A DNA stretch of 64,000 bases from Trichobilharzia szidati. Its lineage: Eukaryota > Platyhelminthes > Trematoda > Strigeidida > Schistosomatidae. Shown piece by piece: positions 45,560-57,491 of this stretch. The notes under the pieces were generated by a model. The model did not search any database. It was not told the DNA's origin and saw nothing but the letters and a program-made list of their open reading frames with translations. Position 1 is the stretch's first letter. Each line of letters starts with the position of its first letter. Position numbers and translations under genes: made by a program. The DNA is taken from NCBI GenBank assembly GCA_944472155.2, contig OX235271.1, forward strand, positions 119,045,329 through 119,109,328, in the 5' to 3' direction.

Positions 45560-47760
45560 CGAGTTCCTTGACTGGATCCCAGTGGTTAGTCGTACGTGTG
45601 CGGTCCATCTGAACGGGCCCGTCAGAAGAAGGAAGAACGGCGTAACTCGTCGATGTCTTTTCGTAGTCTGCGCTCACGCTCCGACAGACTGCAATTCGGA
45701 TGAACTAAAGGATGACTTCTACCTGAAACTGTCAAATTTGCTGCAAAAAGAAAAACGTTCAGCTATAGTTGTCTTAGCAGGCGACTTCAATGCCCAAGCA
45801 GAAAATTTGTGCCAGACTGAGAAGTATGTAGGTAGCACGTATGGAGTTCCTGGCCAACGAAAAGAAAAGGCTGAACGTCTTCAACAGTTCTGTTAACATA
45901 ATCATGTGTTCCTAGTCAGCACTAACTTTAGGCACAAAGGGAAACACTGCGTAACCTAGCGACCTAAATCACCAAATCAACATTGGACCCAACTAGACCA
46001 CATAGCAATAGGGTATCGTTGGCGAGGGTCAGTAGAACACTGCCGCTCCTTCTGGAACACGTGAGCACACTCCGATCACGCCCTGGTTCGCGCATGTTTA
46101 TGCTTACGACTAAACGGACATACAAAAACCGTTGGCAGCGAAGCAGTTACGTCCCGAACTAGGTCAAGACACTCAGTCCCTATTTAAGGAAGAAATAGTG
46201 AAACGAGTATCTGAGGTCGACAGCAGGACTCCCCCTGACGAAGTCTGGTATACTATATAGTCAGCTGTAGAAGGGAGACAAGTATTCTTGAGACAACCAC
46301 AGGAGCATCTAAGGTTCTGCGCTCAATAATAATACGTAGACTAAGTGGAACTCGGGAGAAACAAACACAAGAGAACCAAGCAGAGGGTGTATTGATCTTA
46401 TCTTCACTCTCCGACAGATCCTGGAACACAGGCATACATACCCGCCTCATATTTTTTGACCTGAAAGTGGCACTTGATTCCGTCGACTGAGAGGTACTAC
46501 GGCGATATCTGGCTGTGAATGGAGTGCCGAGAAAATACATTGCGCTGGTCAAGGCAATCTACTTGAACTCATACAGCCAGGCGAGAGCCTACGGAGAGTT
46601 GTCATTTGAAGTGGTGACAACTAGTGGTGTCCAACAGAGATGCCCACTGTCCCTATTTCTGTTTAATTTCATAATAGATGTACTCATGAACTTAACTCTA
46701 ACTGACTTCAGCGAGTCAGGGATTGACTCGTCTGTTACAAGGGAATAATGTCGTTGACTTGGAATATGAGGATGGTGTAGCCCTCCTAGTTGCAGACGCT
46801 GACAAAATGCAGTCTTCTGAACACCTTGAGCAACCATCTTCAAATGTAAGATGATGCTACAGGTCTCGTTCTAATCTGATATTAGCCTAAAGATAGGGAA
46901 TGAAGTGGTAGAGCGTGCTGAACATTTCATTTATTTGGGGAGTTATATCAGCCAGTGTCAACGGGTTGATCGTTGACAAAATCTCAGTACGGATACAGAA
47001 GGCACATTTGGCATGTTCCAGCTAACCTACGCCATCTTTGGCGTAGACGTGATATCCGGTTGTCGACAAAACGGCATATTGTACTGCTCAGCAGTTCGCT
47101 TCGTCCTCCTTTATGACTGTGGGGCCTGGCCATTGAAAGTGGAAGACATGAAAAGGCTAGCCGTGTTTGATCATAGGTGTCTGCGTTAAATCTCCTGTGT
47201 TAAGTGGTAGAATAAGGTGAGCAATATTGAGGTTAAGCGTCGAGTGCTAGGTAAGAGGGGAAATCAATCGACGAAGTTGTGAAGTTACACCAATTGAGAT
47301 GGTTAGGACATATGTAACGTAAGCCTAACCACAGCCTTCCTCAAGGGGCAATGTTAGATGACATGGGATCAGGTTGGAAAAGAGCTAGTGGTGATCAAAC
47401 CAAAACATCACTTCATCAGTCATTGTAGTCCATAACATTTAATTTAAGCTAAGTAGGGAGGTGTATGCCTTCTGGTTTAGTTTCTCGGGATGGTAACAAC
47501 CAATGGCTGGAGATAATTGGTAATATGGCTCAAAATCGTTCTCAATGGAACAGATGCATTCACTCTTTGTGTTTTGTCATTTCCAATAAAACTCTATTGT
47601 TCTTCCATAGTACTTTTCTTTTTCCCTCACTCTTGTGTTTATTATCCTTATTTATTTTCTTCTCTTGCTTTGTTTACTACGTGGAGGAAGATTGACAACT
47701 CCAACTGCTGCACATCTTTGCAAAGTCCCATTTTGAAACAAGTCAAGACCTAAATACTGA
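45560..47760 (+). pseudogene. RTE-type LINE remnant in the last GBE1 intron
   Basis: The frame 45582-45896 is the endonuclease part (CLFVVCAHAPTDCNSDELKD, VLAGDFNAQ). RT text appears at 46515-46748 (VPRKYIALVKAIYLNSYSQA, TTSGVQQRCPLS, FNFIIDVLMNLTL), and the rest is frameshifted. The copy keeps a 3' end like the one at 56100-57190 (aatcgttctcaatgg, then cattcactcttt). It lies antisense to GBE1. Heavily broken. Confidence 0.8.
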
Positions 47761-48117
47761 TGATTGAGGGTCGTCTATCAATCTGTAATGCAAGACAGTT
47801 TGTGCAAACAGGTCTATTCAAATAGACACTTAGTACCTTGTCAAAAAGCTGTGTGCAACGGTGGTCAGTATAAACCATGACCAGTTATTAACTTAAAGTT
47901 GTAACGACGGTAACAAATGAAAGATGAAGATCAAATTGAATTTCAACATAATATCTAGTTTGACACTAAGTTTTTAATTCCAAAATAAAAGAATGATTTG
48001 CTTTGTTTTAGTGAATGCAAAAATAAGATTAAAACAGTTTTAGTAAAGACAATAGGGCATTGTGAAAGTAACGAAATATACCTGGAAAGTTAATAATCAA
48101 AATGATGACAAACCTAC

Positions 48118-48248
48118 CGTCCTGGTGTTTCAACTCCAATCTTATAGTCCGTGAAACTTTGAGTAGGATGGAAATTGAAAACAAATAAAACTCCAGCACG
48201 TTCAAATGCAATAACTTTATCACCTTCGTTTTTCCTACTAACATATGC
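48118..48248 (-). CDS. Glycogen branching enzyme, exon F
   Basis: Encodes [19 protein letters not shown] then [20 protein letters not shown], part of the C-terminal all-beta domain of branching enzymes, ending in a split Arg codon (CG). The acceptor is ttatcag and the donor gtaggt. Phase 0 at its start agrees with exon E, which ends in a complete Gln codon. Confidence 0.93.
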
Positions 48249-48905
48249 CTGATAAATAAAACAGAAAATGAAAACATGTGAGGCTATAGTAATCACTGGT
48301 CAACGGTATCTCCACTCAATAATTCTGAGGATAAAGGGATAATTCGGAATATTACATTTTCAAAATCATTCAAGAAAAAAATCACTGATGATAATATCTG
48401 CACAAGAATTTAACTGAAACACGTAGAATATATGATGCAGATAAAAGTGTATACAAGCACACAGAACACCTTAAACGGTTTTATTCGTAAAACCGTAAAT
48501 TCCAGTTACTGCATAAACGAGAAGTCTAACATGCAGTAGCACAAACAAAAATGTTTGATGAGCTTTTAATTACAGAAGAAAAGTTCAAAAAGTAGTAGTG
48601 AGAAATATTTATTACGAAGATAAAGAAAAATTTGCATTGAAATAAATTTGTGTTGATGCAGAGAAAAAAGTTACACGTTAAGATACCATAAACTGTATCA
48701 ATTCCACTTATTTTACGATTGAAGAATATATCCGTTGTAACATCAGGAGCGCCTTCAATACTAACTAAAACTAAGAATTTAAAATAACGTCTATGTAGTA
48801 CCCTTTGTTTCTGTCCGATGTCCAAGTCATACCAACTCCGAGGTAGTTTTTTTCAAATTCCTTAGTATTAAATTGCTTTAACGCCATAATGTTGAGTTTC
48901 GGGGA

Positions 48906-49480
48906 CTCGGTCGGTTGATATCACAAACTGATATCAATCAAAGAACCAAACGTGACCCACCCAGCAACACTGAGCACTGTGCAACCATGTCCTCACCAGG
49001 AGTCGCACGCAGGAACTTAAGACTGTCAGGTAAGGATGTTGAGCATTTAGCCACTGTTGTGGAATCTAATGGCATCCAACCAAATGAACTTCATGGAGTT
49101 CTCATGAGAACGAGTAGTCGGTGGCGTCCACCAAATCGGATAAGACGATACACAACCACTGATGACACTGGATGGTGTTGTATCGTGAATCTACAGAAGT
49201 TAGAATTTACGGGTCCTTCGATTTCAACTCGCTGGTCGAATGGTCACCCGGTCAGCTCTGTAACCTGAAGGTCCTGGGGTTTGACCATAAGGGGATGCAA
49301 GTGACCAGAGCTGAGAAGTTTCAGACTTGGACGAAATGACCGCCCAATGCTCCCCGAGTTTCAGCGATCCTTCAAAGGACATTGGTTCGTGACAAAATAA
49401 TGTCTCAATTTGAAGAAAGCTATGGAATCTTGAAGATATTAGAAGACTACATACAACTAAAAAATAAAGTGCTGCCACCT
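48906..49480. repeat. Possible dispersed repeat in the E-F intron
   Basis: This stretch is less AT-rich than the intron around it and carries a 117-codon frame (48915-49268) with no known motif. Near 49225-49290 there are tRNA-like pieces (ctggtcgaatggt and ggggtttgacc) that could be A- and B-box remnants of a SINE. No second copy is in the window, so the call is weak. Confidence 0.3.
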
Positions 49481-49919
49481 AGACATGGCTATGAGTAAAA
49501 TACGGTATCAATATTCCATTCGATTAGGGAACTACTGAAGGAATGTACATGTAGCTCACTAAATTTATATACTTTTACAGTGTTCAATGGAATCTAAAGT
49601 TCATCTCTTCCTCAAATGAAGATACTTGAAACACAGTTACTCTTATTTAGCCTCATAGGGCATTCTTAACGGCGCATCCATAAAGTCACGATAGATAATT
49701 GCATAAACATAAATCCACAGCCGTCGGTTTTGGGTTTACTTTTTAAGCTGTTATAACATCCTAGATTCTCTGTCCCTTTAAATTCTCTAGTTCAATAGTC
49801 ATTTACCCCAAAACAGAATAAAAGTAAGCAATTAGAAAATACAAATACATGCAAAGAAAATAAGTAGTAAATATGGTGAGGCAATAAAAACTGACACCAT
49901 CATTTACAGTAACACTTAC

Positions 49920-50104
49920 CTGTGGTGCAGCAAGCCAACAATAGGTTTCTTCTAAATGTTGCATAGCCTTATCCCAATTATTCAGATATTTATAACGTAA
50001 TAAAGGATCGTCAACGAGATTCCACTGTCGACGTGCATAGTGATAAGAACTATTATTACCAGCTCTTGGAAAATCTAACCACTCAGGATGACCAAACTCA
50101 TTAC
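49920..50104 (-). CDS. Glycogen branching enzyme, exon E
   Basis: Encodes [40 protein letters not shown], then the helix ending in CWLAAPQ. This is the end of the catalytic (beta/alpha)8 barrel and the linker to the C-terminal domain. NEFGHPEW is a signature of eukaryotic branching enzymes. The acceptor ttgtag completes the Gly codon started in exon D, and the donor is gtaagt. The D-E intron (50105-53427) holds a PLE insertion. Confidence 0.95.
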
Positions 50105-50500
50105 CTACAAATTGGGACAGGAAGACTTTTCATTAGGGTCTCAGAAGTAAAATTTCAGGATACAAAATATGTGGAACCAAAAAGCACTTTTGGCAATGTA
50201 AACTTTCCACACCATAATTGATGTAAATACAAACTCACAGAAAAATAATGGTACTATATTAGAACTTATAGACCCTGATACAGCATAGTAGTACATTTTA
50301 CAACAGTACTCCAACTTGTCTGCGATTATCTATGTGCAGGTATTATATGTTATCTAATATGTGGGTTAAAATAGATTCAATAAAAATAAAAAGCACCACG
50401 AAGTCATCTCAAAAGTTACATTAACATCCGTCCCACTTTTCCATGAAAACTTCCAAATCCCAAACTTCGATTCACAGTTCACATCAGTAAGATTAATATA

Positions 50501-50513
50501 CACTTGAAATGAT
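50501..50513. repeat. Target site duplication of the PLE, left copy
   Basis: cacttgaaatgat, identical to 53070-53082. The two 13-bp copies bracket the whole PLE, so they mark its insertion point in the GBE1 intron. Confidence 0.85.
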
Positions 50514-50964
50514 TTGGATGTGGTTGTGTTCTCTGAGCTGGATAGTTAATTTGCGAAGCTTTCATCACTCTGCTAGGTGACATCTTCAGCGCATACTTCA
50601 ATTTGAAGTGAGCTTTTAGATTTCTCCACGAGTTTATTAATCATCTCTCCCGGTGACCTTGGACGTGATTGGTTGTTTTCGTGCGTTTTCACACCTTCTA
50701 GGCTACTTGTATTGGAACTGATTGTTTCTTTGACTTGAACTTTGACCCTTTGTGTGTGAGGTTTCTTTCTTATCGGTTGATAAATTTTGTCAATCTCGAT
50801 GTGTCTATTGATCGATGATTCACTGGAATGCCAAGCTTCTAAAAATTCTCTAGCACTTTTGTTGTTCCCACTGTCTAATATTTGAACATTGTCCCAATCA
50901 AATTGATGCCCGTGGTTGTCTGTATGTAGTGATATGAGGGAGTGGATTTCATGTCTTTTGACGA
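50514..50964 (-). repeat. Inverted 5' arm of the PLE
   Basis: On the minus strand this codes the same GIY-YIG tail (VKRHEIHSLISLHTDNHGHQ, FLEAWHSSESSINRHIEI, KTHENNQSRPRSPGEMINKL) as the direct copy at 52270-52979. It lacks the solo LTR found there, reading straight through the gtgt site (50691-50694). Confidence 0.9.
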
Positions 50965-51907
50965 CTATGGGATTTGTTGATCCCATGCAAACAATAGACA
51001 ATCGCATCCAAAGGACCTTAAACAAGCTCACCAAAACTGGACAGATCACAAAACAAGACCAATGGCGAATGAAATTCAGTGGACCAGTCCTACCCCGATT
51101 CTACGGCAGACCCAAAATACACAAGCCAAATATCCCACTACGACCAATTGTATCGCTCCCAGGAACTCCAATATATAACTTATCCAAAGAATTATACAGG
51201 AAACTGAAACACCTAACGGAATTTTGTGATCACTCCATCAACTCTGCTATCCAATTTCTAGAAAAAATCAAAGGCATCCAAATAGATGAACAAGAAATAA
51301 TGATATTCTTCGACGTCACAGCATTATATACCTCAATCGGACAAAAACTAGCAAAGGAGACTATGGAACAATTACCCAGCAACGACGAACACCTCCCACA
51401 ACAATCAAAAATGCAACACACAAGCTGGATGGAATGCATAAACCTATGCCTAACAACGTACTTCCAATTCAACGGCCAAATATATGAACAAGTCAAAGGA
51501 ACACCCATGGGATCGCCAATATCAGGTTTGATTGCTGAAGCAGTGATGCAAAAGCTCGAAAACATAATCCTACCAAAGGTCAAACCCAAGGTTTGGATAC
51601 GCTACGTAGACGACACATTGTAATAATCAAAAGAAACGAGTTAGATAAAACTCACAACTTAATAAACAACGTCTTCAACGACATCAAATTCACAAGAGAA
51701 GAGGAATCCGAGAACAAAATCCCATTTTTGGATGTCGTAGTCAAGCGAACAACCACAGGGGAATTAGAAACCCAAGTTTATAGAAAATCAACTCACACAG
51801 ATCAAATACTGGATCACAACAGCAACAACCCAATAACACACAAAAGGAATTGCATACAAACACTATTCAAGGACTCATTGCATCACTCCCACCTTAAGGA
51901 AAATTGA
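50965..51907 (+). pseudogene. PLE reverse transcriptase (5' truncated, frameshifted)
   Basis: Contains IQRTLNKLTKTGQITKQDQW, LPRFYGRPKIHKPNIPLRPI, the catalytic-domain FFDVTALYTSI, GTPMGSPISGLIAEAVMQKL and the YVDD box in WIRYVDDTL (about 51600). One G appears lost right after YVDD, near 51618, shifting the frame to 51593-51907, where the C-terminal part continues (NNVFNDIKFTREEESENKIP, FLDVVVKR). A second frame change near 51890 precedes the endonuclease frame. The RT N-terminus was lost at the inverted junction. Otherwise well preserved. Confidence 0.9.
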
Positions 51908-51920
51908 AGAAAGATATCTC

Positions 51921-52543
51921 ATGGACGTCTTCCAAAATAATGGACATCCACGGAATTTCATCAAAAGACATATACCCCTAAGCCAACCTATCAAATCAAA
52001 AGCCCCCAAGGAAAGAACAAAGAAAGTTGCCCTGCCATATATAAAGGATATATCAGAAATCACTGCAAGACTCGTCAAACCTTTAGGAATTGACGTCACA
52101 CACAAACCAACAAAATCACTTCACTCACTTCTATATCAACCAAAAGACTCAACAGCGAAAGAAAATAAAACCAACATCATCTACAAGATAAATTGTAACA
52201 ACTGCGAAAAACACTACATTGGCCAAAGTGGACGTCCCCTTCGTCTTCGTATCCACGAACATAATCTAGCCGTCAAAAGACATGAAATCCACCCCCTCAT
52301 ATCACTACATACAGACAACCACGGGCATCAATTTGATTGGGACAATGTTCAAATATTAGACAGTGGGAACAACAAAAGTGCTAGAGAATTTTTAGAAGCT
52401 TGGCATTCCAGTGAATCATCGATCAATAGACACATCGAGATTGACAAAATTTATCAACCGATAAGAAAGAAACCTCACACACAAAGGGTCAAAGTTCAAG
52501 TCAAAGAAACAATCAGTTCCAATACAAGTAGCCTAGAAGGTGT
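51921..52543 (+). pseudogene. PLE GIY-YIG endonuclease domain (interrupted by a solo LTR)
   Basis: The frame starts with the linker MDVFQNNGHPRNFIKRHIPL, then IYKINCNNCEKHYIGQSGRP followed by LRLRIHEHN, the Cys-bearing GIY-YIG-type core of PLE endonucleases. The long tail (FDWDNVQILDSGNNKSAREF, IDKIYQPIRKK) ends at the LTR insertion and resumes at 52862-52979 (KTHENNQSRPRSPGEMINKL to EVCAEDVT, stop). The core residues look intact. Confidence 0.85.
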
Positions 52544-52857
52544 TGTAACAACAGAAGGCAAGAGTCAGACAACAGATCATTTATTAAGGAAATCAACGCA
52601 TATTTATATATTTTCATGTACATTACTTTGGATATTTAAGCAAACAAACACACTCTTCCGATTGGTTGTTTCTCACGTAAAGTTAATCTTTCATCTATTT
52701 GTGACCGTTTCTTGAATGTCAAATCCTCTATATGTTAACTGCATCCGCCTACGCAAAGTCAATCTTTGTTCACATTTTCTCATGACAAATCTTGGGAACG
52801 TAAATATTGACGTAAATTACTGTCTACCAATTTGGCTAGTAGACAGCTCTCACCACA
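52544..52857 (+). mobile_element. Solo LTR inserted in the PLE
   Basis: 314 bp starting TGTAACAACAG and ending CTCACCACA, flanked by the 4-bp duplication gtgt (52540-52543 and 52858-52861). The PLE's inverted arm has the same surroundings with a single gtgt and no insert, which proves an insertion here. TG...CA ends and a 4-bp duplication fit a Gypsy-type solo LTR left by LTR-LTR recombination. It is not related to the 350-bp LTR at 20936. Confidence 0.85.
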
Positions 52858-53069
52858 GTGTGAAAACGCACGAAAACAACCAATCACGTCCAAGGTCACC
52901 GGGAGAGATGATTAATAAACTCGTGGAGAAATCTAAAAGCTCACTTCAAATTGAAGTATGCGCTGAAGATGTCACCTAGCAGAGTGATGAAAGCTTCGCA
53001 AATTAACTATCCAGCTCAGAGAACACAACCACATCAAAATCATCAACCTGAGCTACAAATCTTCTCCAT

Positions 53070-53082
53070 CACTTGAAATGAT
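53070..53082. repeat. Target site duplication of the PLE, right copy
   Basis: cacttgaaatgat, identical to 50501-50513. Confidence 0.85.
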
Positions 53083-53427
53083 GTATTTTAGGGAGGATAT
53101 GGCAATCACCTACATATTTCAGCGTCATGATCTTACTAAGTAAAAGTGTAAGGCAATTCATTTCAAAGCATGCTGCAGCATTTTCTTCAGCATTGTGAAA
53201 AACCCGTGTTTGGAACCCAAATGTGGAACGAATTAGACATTGGAGGGTGTCATGGGGTAGGTCGTATGAGGATGAGATGAAGGCCCACGAGTAATAGTGA
53301 AGACAGCTAAAGATAACTGCAGAAAACATGATGAAATGTAGATGTGCTGTTGAAGCCTTATGTTGCACTCGGAATCTAAGGCAATAATAATATAATTTGA
53401 TAGTTTAGCATGAACACAATCACTTAC

Positions 53428-53710
53428 CCATAAAATTGAGATAACCTTCACCACCCAAGGTATGTGTTATAAATCTTATCAGCTTGTGCAATGCAATACC
53501 ACGATCAATTACTAAATTCGGTGGACTTAAAGTGCTCATACTAAAGTACATTTCTTTATCCATAAGCCAAAAGGATATAGTTTTATCACCAACTAAAGCC
53601 TGATCATGACATTCTGCATACGCAATATTGGATTCACCATAACGTCGATTTGTCAGTGCATGCACGATATCGCCCATACTCCAGTCTTCATCTTTGTATT
53701 TCTTTAGCAG
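53428..53710 (-). CDS. Glycogen branching enzyme, exon D
   Basis: Encodes [60 protein letters not shown], then [20 protein letters not shown] and [13 protein letters not shown] carries the conserved His-Asp of GH13 region IV, where the Asp stabilises the transition state. Acceptor atttag, donor gtaagt, and it ends one base into a Gly codon completed by exon E. Confidence 0.96.
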
Positions 53711-54758
53711 CTAAATATGAAAATGAAATTACCACCAGACAAAATCAAAACTCCAGTGACTATCTATGATCAAGAAATATAAATGATGCGATCAATCAAA
53801 TCTATTAACACAAGATTAACTGAGGTGGAAATCACCTTGTAAAAGGATTCGAAAGTAGTAAGTAAAATAAAATGACTGATTTTTAAGTTGCAGCAACGTG
53901 TGATTTATTTGATCGACATGTATACATACCTGTATTCATGCGTCTGAATCCAACTACGCAATAATCGTAACAGCAACATAATACAAAAATAAGCAGTCCA
54001 ATATATAAATACTGTTTACGTTACTAACATTTCATAATACCATAGAAATATAATTTCAGTAGAAACGGAATATTCAAATAAACAAAATAAACACGATTAG
54101 AAGATAACAGTATAAAAGGATAGGGTATTTCGAAAGTGGAGGATAAATTTCAGTTGTGATTTGAAAGATTTGAGCTGCATTTGCCCACACGGCTCAATAA
54201 TTTCATTGAGCAACCACATCACTTTTATCCTTTTCAATGTAAGCCGATTTCAACTACCATTGTATATTGTGAGAAGTGACCTATTAAGGTTGATATTTAA
54301 AGGAAATTCCCCCTGAAATATCAGCAGAGGATAACCTAATACCTGACATGAGCACATCAGCAGAGGTAAAAAGGTAAGACAGTACTCAGTTTATTCCCAC
54401 TCATGTATTGTAAATCATTTCCAGTTAGACTAAAACAAACTAATTTCCTACAGTTTTGACAAATAGAGGTTATCTTCAATAACGGAAAAGTGTATGATGG
54501 TTTCCCAAATGAAAGGCAAGCAAAACATTTAGGTTTTTTACTTTATGATGAGCAAGTATGACACTGTTTTACACCAGTTAACAAGTTCCCAGTATAATGC
54601 TTTCTCTGAGAACAGTTTTCATTTATTATATTAAGCAAAGTAACTGGAAAAAACTTAAGGCACAAAATTAACATGGCACACTCTGTGATTAGGATAAATT
54701 ATCTGTTCAGAGAACTCCTTTATGTATTATGTATGTGAATTAAACTAACAGATCTTAC

Positions 54759-54857
54759 CTCAATCCATTTATCAGGAATGGCCATTGCTAATCGATAATC
54801 AAATCCACCACCGCCTTCGGAAACTGGACGACACAAGGTAGGCATACCACTGACTTC
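54759..54857 (-). CDS. Glycogen branching enzyme, exon C
   Basis: A 99-nt, 33-codon exon reading [20 protein letters not shown] then [13 protein letters not shown], continuing directly from the catalytic Glu at the end of exon B. Phase 0 at both ends. Acceptor tattag, donor gtaaga. In eukaryotic branching enzymes this loop (GGGGFDYRL) follows region III of the barrel. Confidence 0.95.
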
Positions 54858-55052
54858 CTAATAAAAATGCGTAACCAAAAAGCATTTTAAAATTCAAGTC
54901 AGGCTAATTAGGTTTAATGTACGCCAAAAAATTGTCCAACTCGTAGGGAATAAAATATTTCGCATTATTTCAAGTTTACACATATGAAAGCAATGAAAAG
55001 ATACAAGTGAATGTGAAAATGACTGATGAAAGTCTAAACCAATAACTCTTAC

Positions 55053-55296
55053 CTCAGCTATAGTAATGACAAATGGATACTTCTGATGTAAAAAGTGGTT
55101 TGCTAGCATTAAATAAGTGAATGATTCCGTGTCGACAGAGAGTCCAAAATATTCACCATAGTGACCAGAAAAATTTGTCATCAAACCATGATGATGGTAA
55201 AGCATAGACATAACTCCATCAAAGCGGAAACCATCGAAACCATACTCATCAATCCACCAACGTAGATTTGACATCAGAAATCGTAAAACTTCTAGC
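55053..55296 (-). CDS. Glycogen branching enzyme, exon B (nucleophile and acid/base)
   Basis: The enzyme cuts an alpha-1,4-glucan chain and rejoins it as an alpha-1,6 branch, in cytosolic glycogen synthesis. This exon has the region II nucleophile Asp in [17 protein letters not shown] and ends exactly after the region III acid/base Glu in VITIAE. In between lie the family hallmarks [20 protein letters not shown] and [10 protein letters not shown]. The acceptor tgtatag completes a Glu codon split with exon A, and the donor is gtaaga. The A-B intron (55297-57491) contains an RTE remnant. Confidence 0.96.
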
Positions 55297-56099
55297 CTAT
55301 ACAAATTGAATATTTACGCAAATTGAGTGTACATGGAATAAATTTTTTCTGAAAAACATATCGTGAGAGAATAATGCTGTGAACACTAACGCTACCACTA
55401 TGATATTGTTATTATCTTCGAATCTATGATAATAAAGCATTCATTCGTACTAGGATTGAATACGATTCAACTTATGTATTGATAACAGCTAATTGTAGAA
55501 TCACAATTCAACAGCCCTTGAAAGATGGACATATTTCCACTTTGTGTATTTCAGAATAATTGTTACAAGTAACCGTTTATCAGGAACGAATATTCGATTA
55601 TGTAATAGGACTATATAACTTGTATTAGCAGAATGCACCTTGAAACGAAAGATTATCGTATCTGAAACACCGATAAATGAAAGATAAAGTGGAGTGAGAC
55701 CAACAGTTGAAAGATGAGTTCCTAGATAAAAGAGGAACAACACTGAAAGGAACATTTCAACAAATCTGTCCATCACAAATATAACCAAGTTATCGCCCAC
55801 ACCTAGTTGAGACTGGCTGCTACCTAAAGTGAATTGTATCGACAGTTAATAACATACTTCTACATAAACGATGCCTGTAAGGGACTGGAAATACCTCTTT
55901 TTGTCCTCTTTTATAATGCTTAAGTTATTTGAAATGGTTATTATTAAGTAAAACAAAGTGGAAAAGTTTGGGTAACAAAGTATGAACACATTACCCAACA
56001 AATGCTATAACAAATTACATGTATCGGATTTGAATTCAGCGACTGAACATTTAGTCACTTAGCTATTCAATGAAGTAATGACTACACTTATATCTGAGA
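55297..56099. other. A-B intron, part with no recognised feature
   Basis: Intronic sequence. A 99-codon minus-strand frame at 55501-55800 is hydrophobic and matches no branching-enzyme segment; it could be part of an old repeat. Nothing else is supported. Confidence 0.45.
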
Positions 56100-57190
56100 C
56101 TGACAGCAAAACTCACCCTTAGGATGCCTGGTATAATGTCCAGTTGGCTGTAAAAACAGTGAATGTGATAGTAATCGACTTTAGTGACTTAGAAATTGAC
56201 TTGTTACAAAGGAATAATCTCGTCGACTTACAGCGTGGAGACAAGATTATCCGTCTACGTGGAGACACTGGAATAATGCGGTCTTCTAAACACCTTGAGC
56301 AGCAGTCTTCAAATATTTGGTATGCGATTCACTCCTGCTGCAGGACTGGTCTACATTGACTCCTAGTTTGAAGATAGGGATTGAAGTGGTAGGGCATTTT
56401 GACCATTTCACTCCTTTGGGAGGTTCCATCAGCCCTAACAGACTGGTTGCTGACAAAATCTCAGCACGGATTCATAAAGCTCGTCTGGACTTCGCCAACT
56501 CACGTCATCTCTGGAGCAGACAATGTCCGACCATCAATCAAAGCATGTGTGTACTCTGCAGCAGTTTGCTCTGTTCATCTTGATGAGAGACGCTACCGTT
56601 GAAGGTGGAAGATATGGAGAGGCCAACTATCTTTGATGTGTCTGAATTCTATCCCTCGTGTTGGGTGATGTAATATAGTAAGCAATACTGAGGTTAAGCG
56701 TAGTGTCAGACAAGGAGGAAAAACCAACCGACGACGTGAAAATGCATCGAATGATATACCTAGAGATGCTTTATAAATACCGAGTCGTCGCCTTCCTCGT
56801 CGAGTAATGTTAGCTGACACAGAATTTAGATTGGGAAAGAGTTATGAGTGGTCAAATGGAAATCTGGCATCAGCCCATGTAGTCTTTGACTGTTGTTTTG
56901 GGTCAAGTCAGAAGATATAGACGATCTGGCTGAGGTCCTCGAAACCTTAAGAATCAATGGATGGACTGTTGGTGACATAGACCATAATCGTTCTCAATGG
57001 CGCAGACGCATTCACTCTTTTTGAACTCCTGGATGTATGAAATTCCCATTATTCTTCATGTTACTATTCTTTCTCCTGTACATATCTGTTCACTATAGCT
57101 CCTTTGAATTTTTTCAACTACCTTTGTGTGAAACACTGAGTATGGCAACTTGAAATGCCGCACTTTTTTACAAAGTTCTATGTCGAAAAC
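56100..57190 (+). pseudogene. RTE-type LINE remnant in the A-B intron of GBE1
   Basis: Broken RT text: LQRNNLVDL, then KIGIEVVGHFDHFTPLGGSI and ISARIHKARLDFANSRHLWS in the frame 56317-56583. The 3' end (gaccataatcgttctcaatgg, then cattcactcttt) matches the RTE copy at 45560-47760. 5' truncated and frameshifted, antisense to GBE1. Confidence 0.75.
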
Positions 57191-57491
57191 CCAGTCACCC
57201 AAATAAACGTCACACAACCAGGTTGGGAATAAGGTATAACTTAATGCATTTAATATATCAAATTAACTGGAAATAACTGGGTACTGTTAAAGCCACTCAT
57301 CAACCTGAACACTTAATTAACTCCATTTTATACTCAGCAAACCTATTAAGCATACAACAAAAGAAAATAGGGAAGAGCTATCCTAACTTTTTGTGACATC
57401 TAACTGTTGGTTACCAAAAATTAATTTGATTAAAGTTTTAAATGTCCCACTTGAGTAATATAAATATGTAAATATGGTAACGAAGTATTAC

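Larger units (their letters stand above)
50514..53069 (+). mobile_element. Young PLE inserted in a GBE1 intron, with inverted 5' arm
   Basis: Layout: an inverted copy of the element's own 3' part (50514-about 50964), then a 5'-truncated RT, then the GIY-YIG endonuclease and 3' end, all bracketed by a 13-bp target duplication. The inverted arm and the 3' part are nearly identical once a solo LTR (52544-52857) is removed. Such inverted, truncated insertions are typical of Penelope-like elements. It lies antisense to GBE1. Confidence 0.9.

Noticed and set aside
48526..48825. 99-codon minus-strand frame as a GBE1 exon
   Set aside because: Exons E and F join in phase without it, and the text does not match branching enzymes.
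52549..52855. First read as an intron in the PLE, since the inverted arm lacks it
   Set aside because: No placement gives GT...AG borders. TG...CA ends with gtgt on both sides fit an LTR insertion better.
52960..53010. gtgatgaaagc in the PLE end as a second hammerhead core
   Set aside because: The conserved first C is replaced and no GAAA box is correctly spaced, so I do not call it.
55501..55800. 99-codon minus-strand frame as a GBE1 exon
   Set aside because: Exons A and B already join in phase with continuous family sequence, leaving no room for it.
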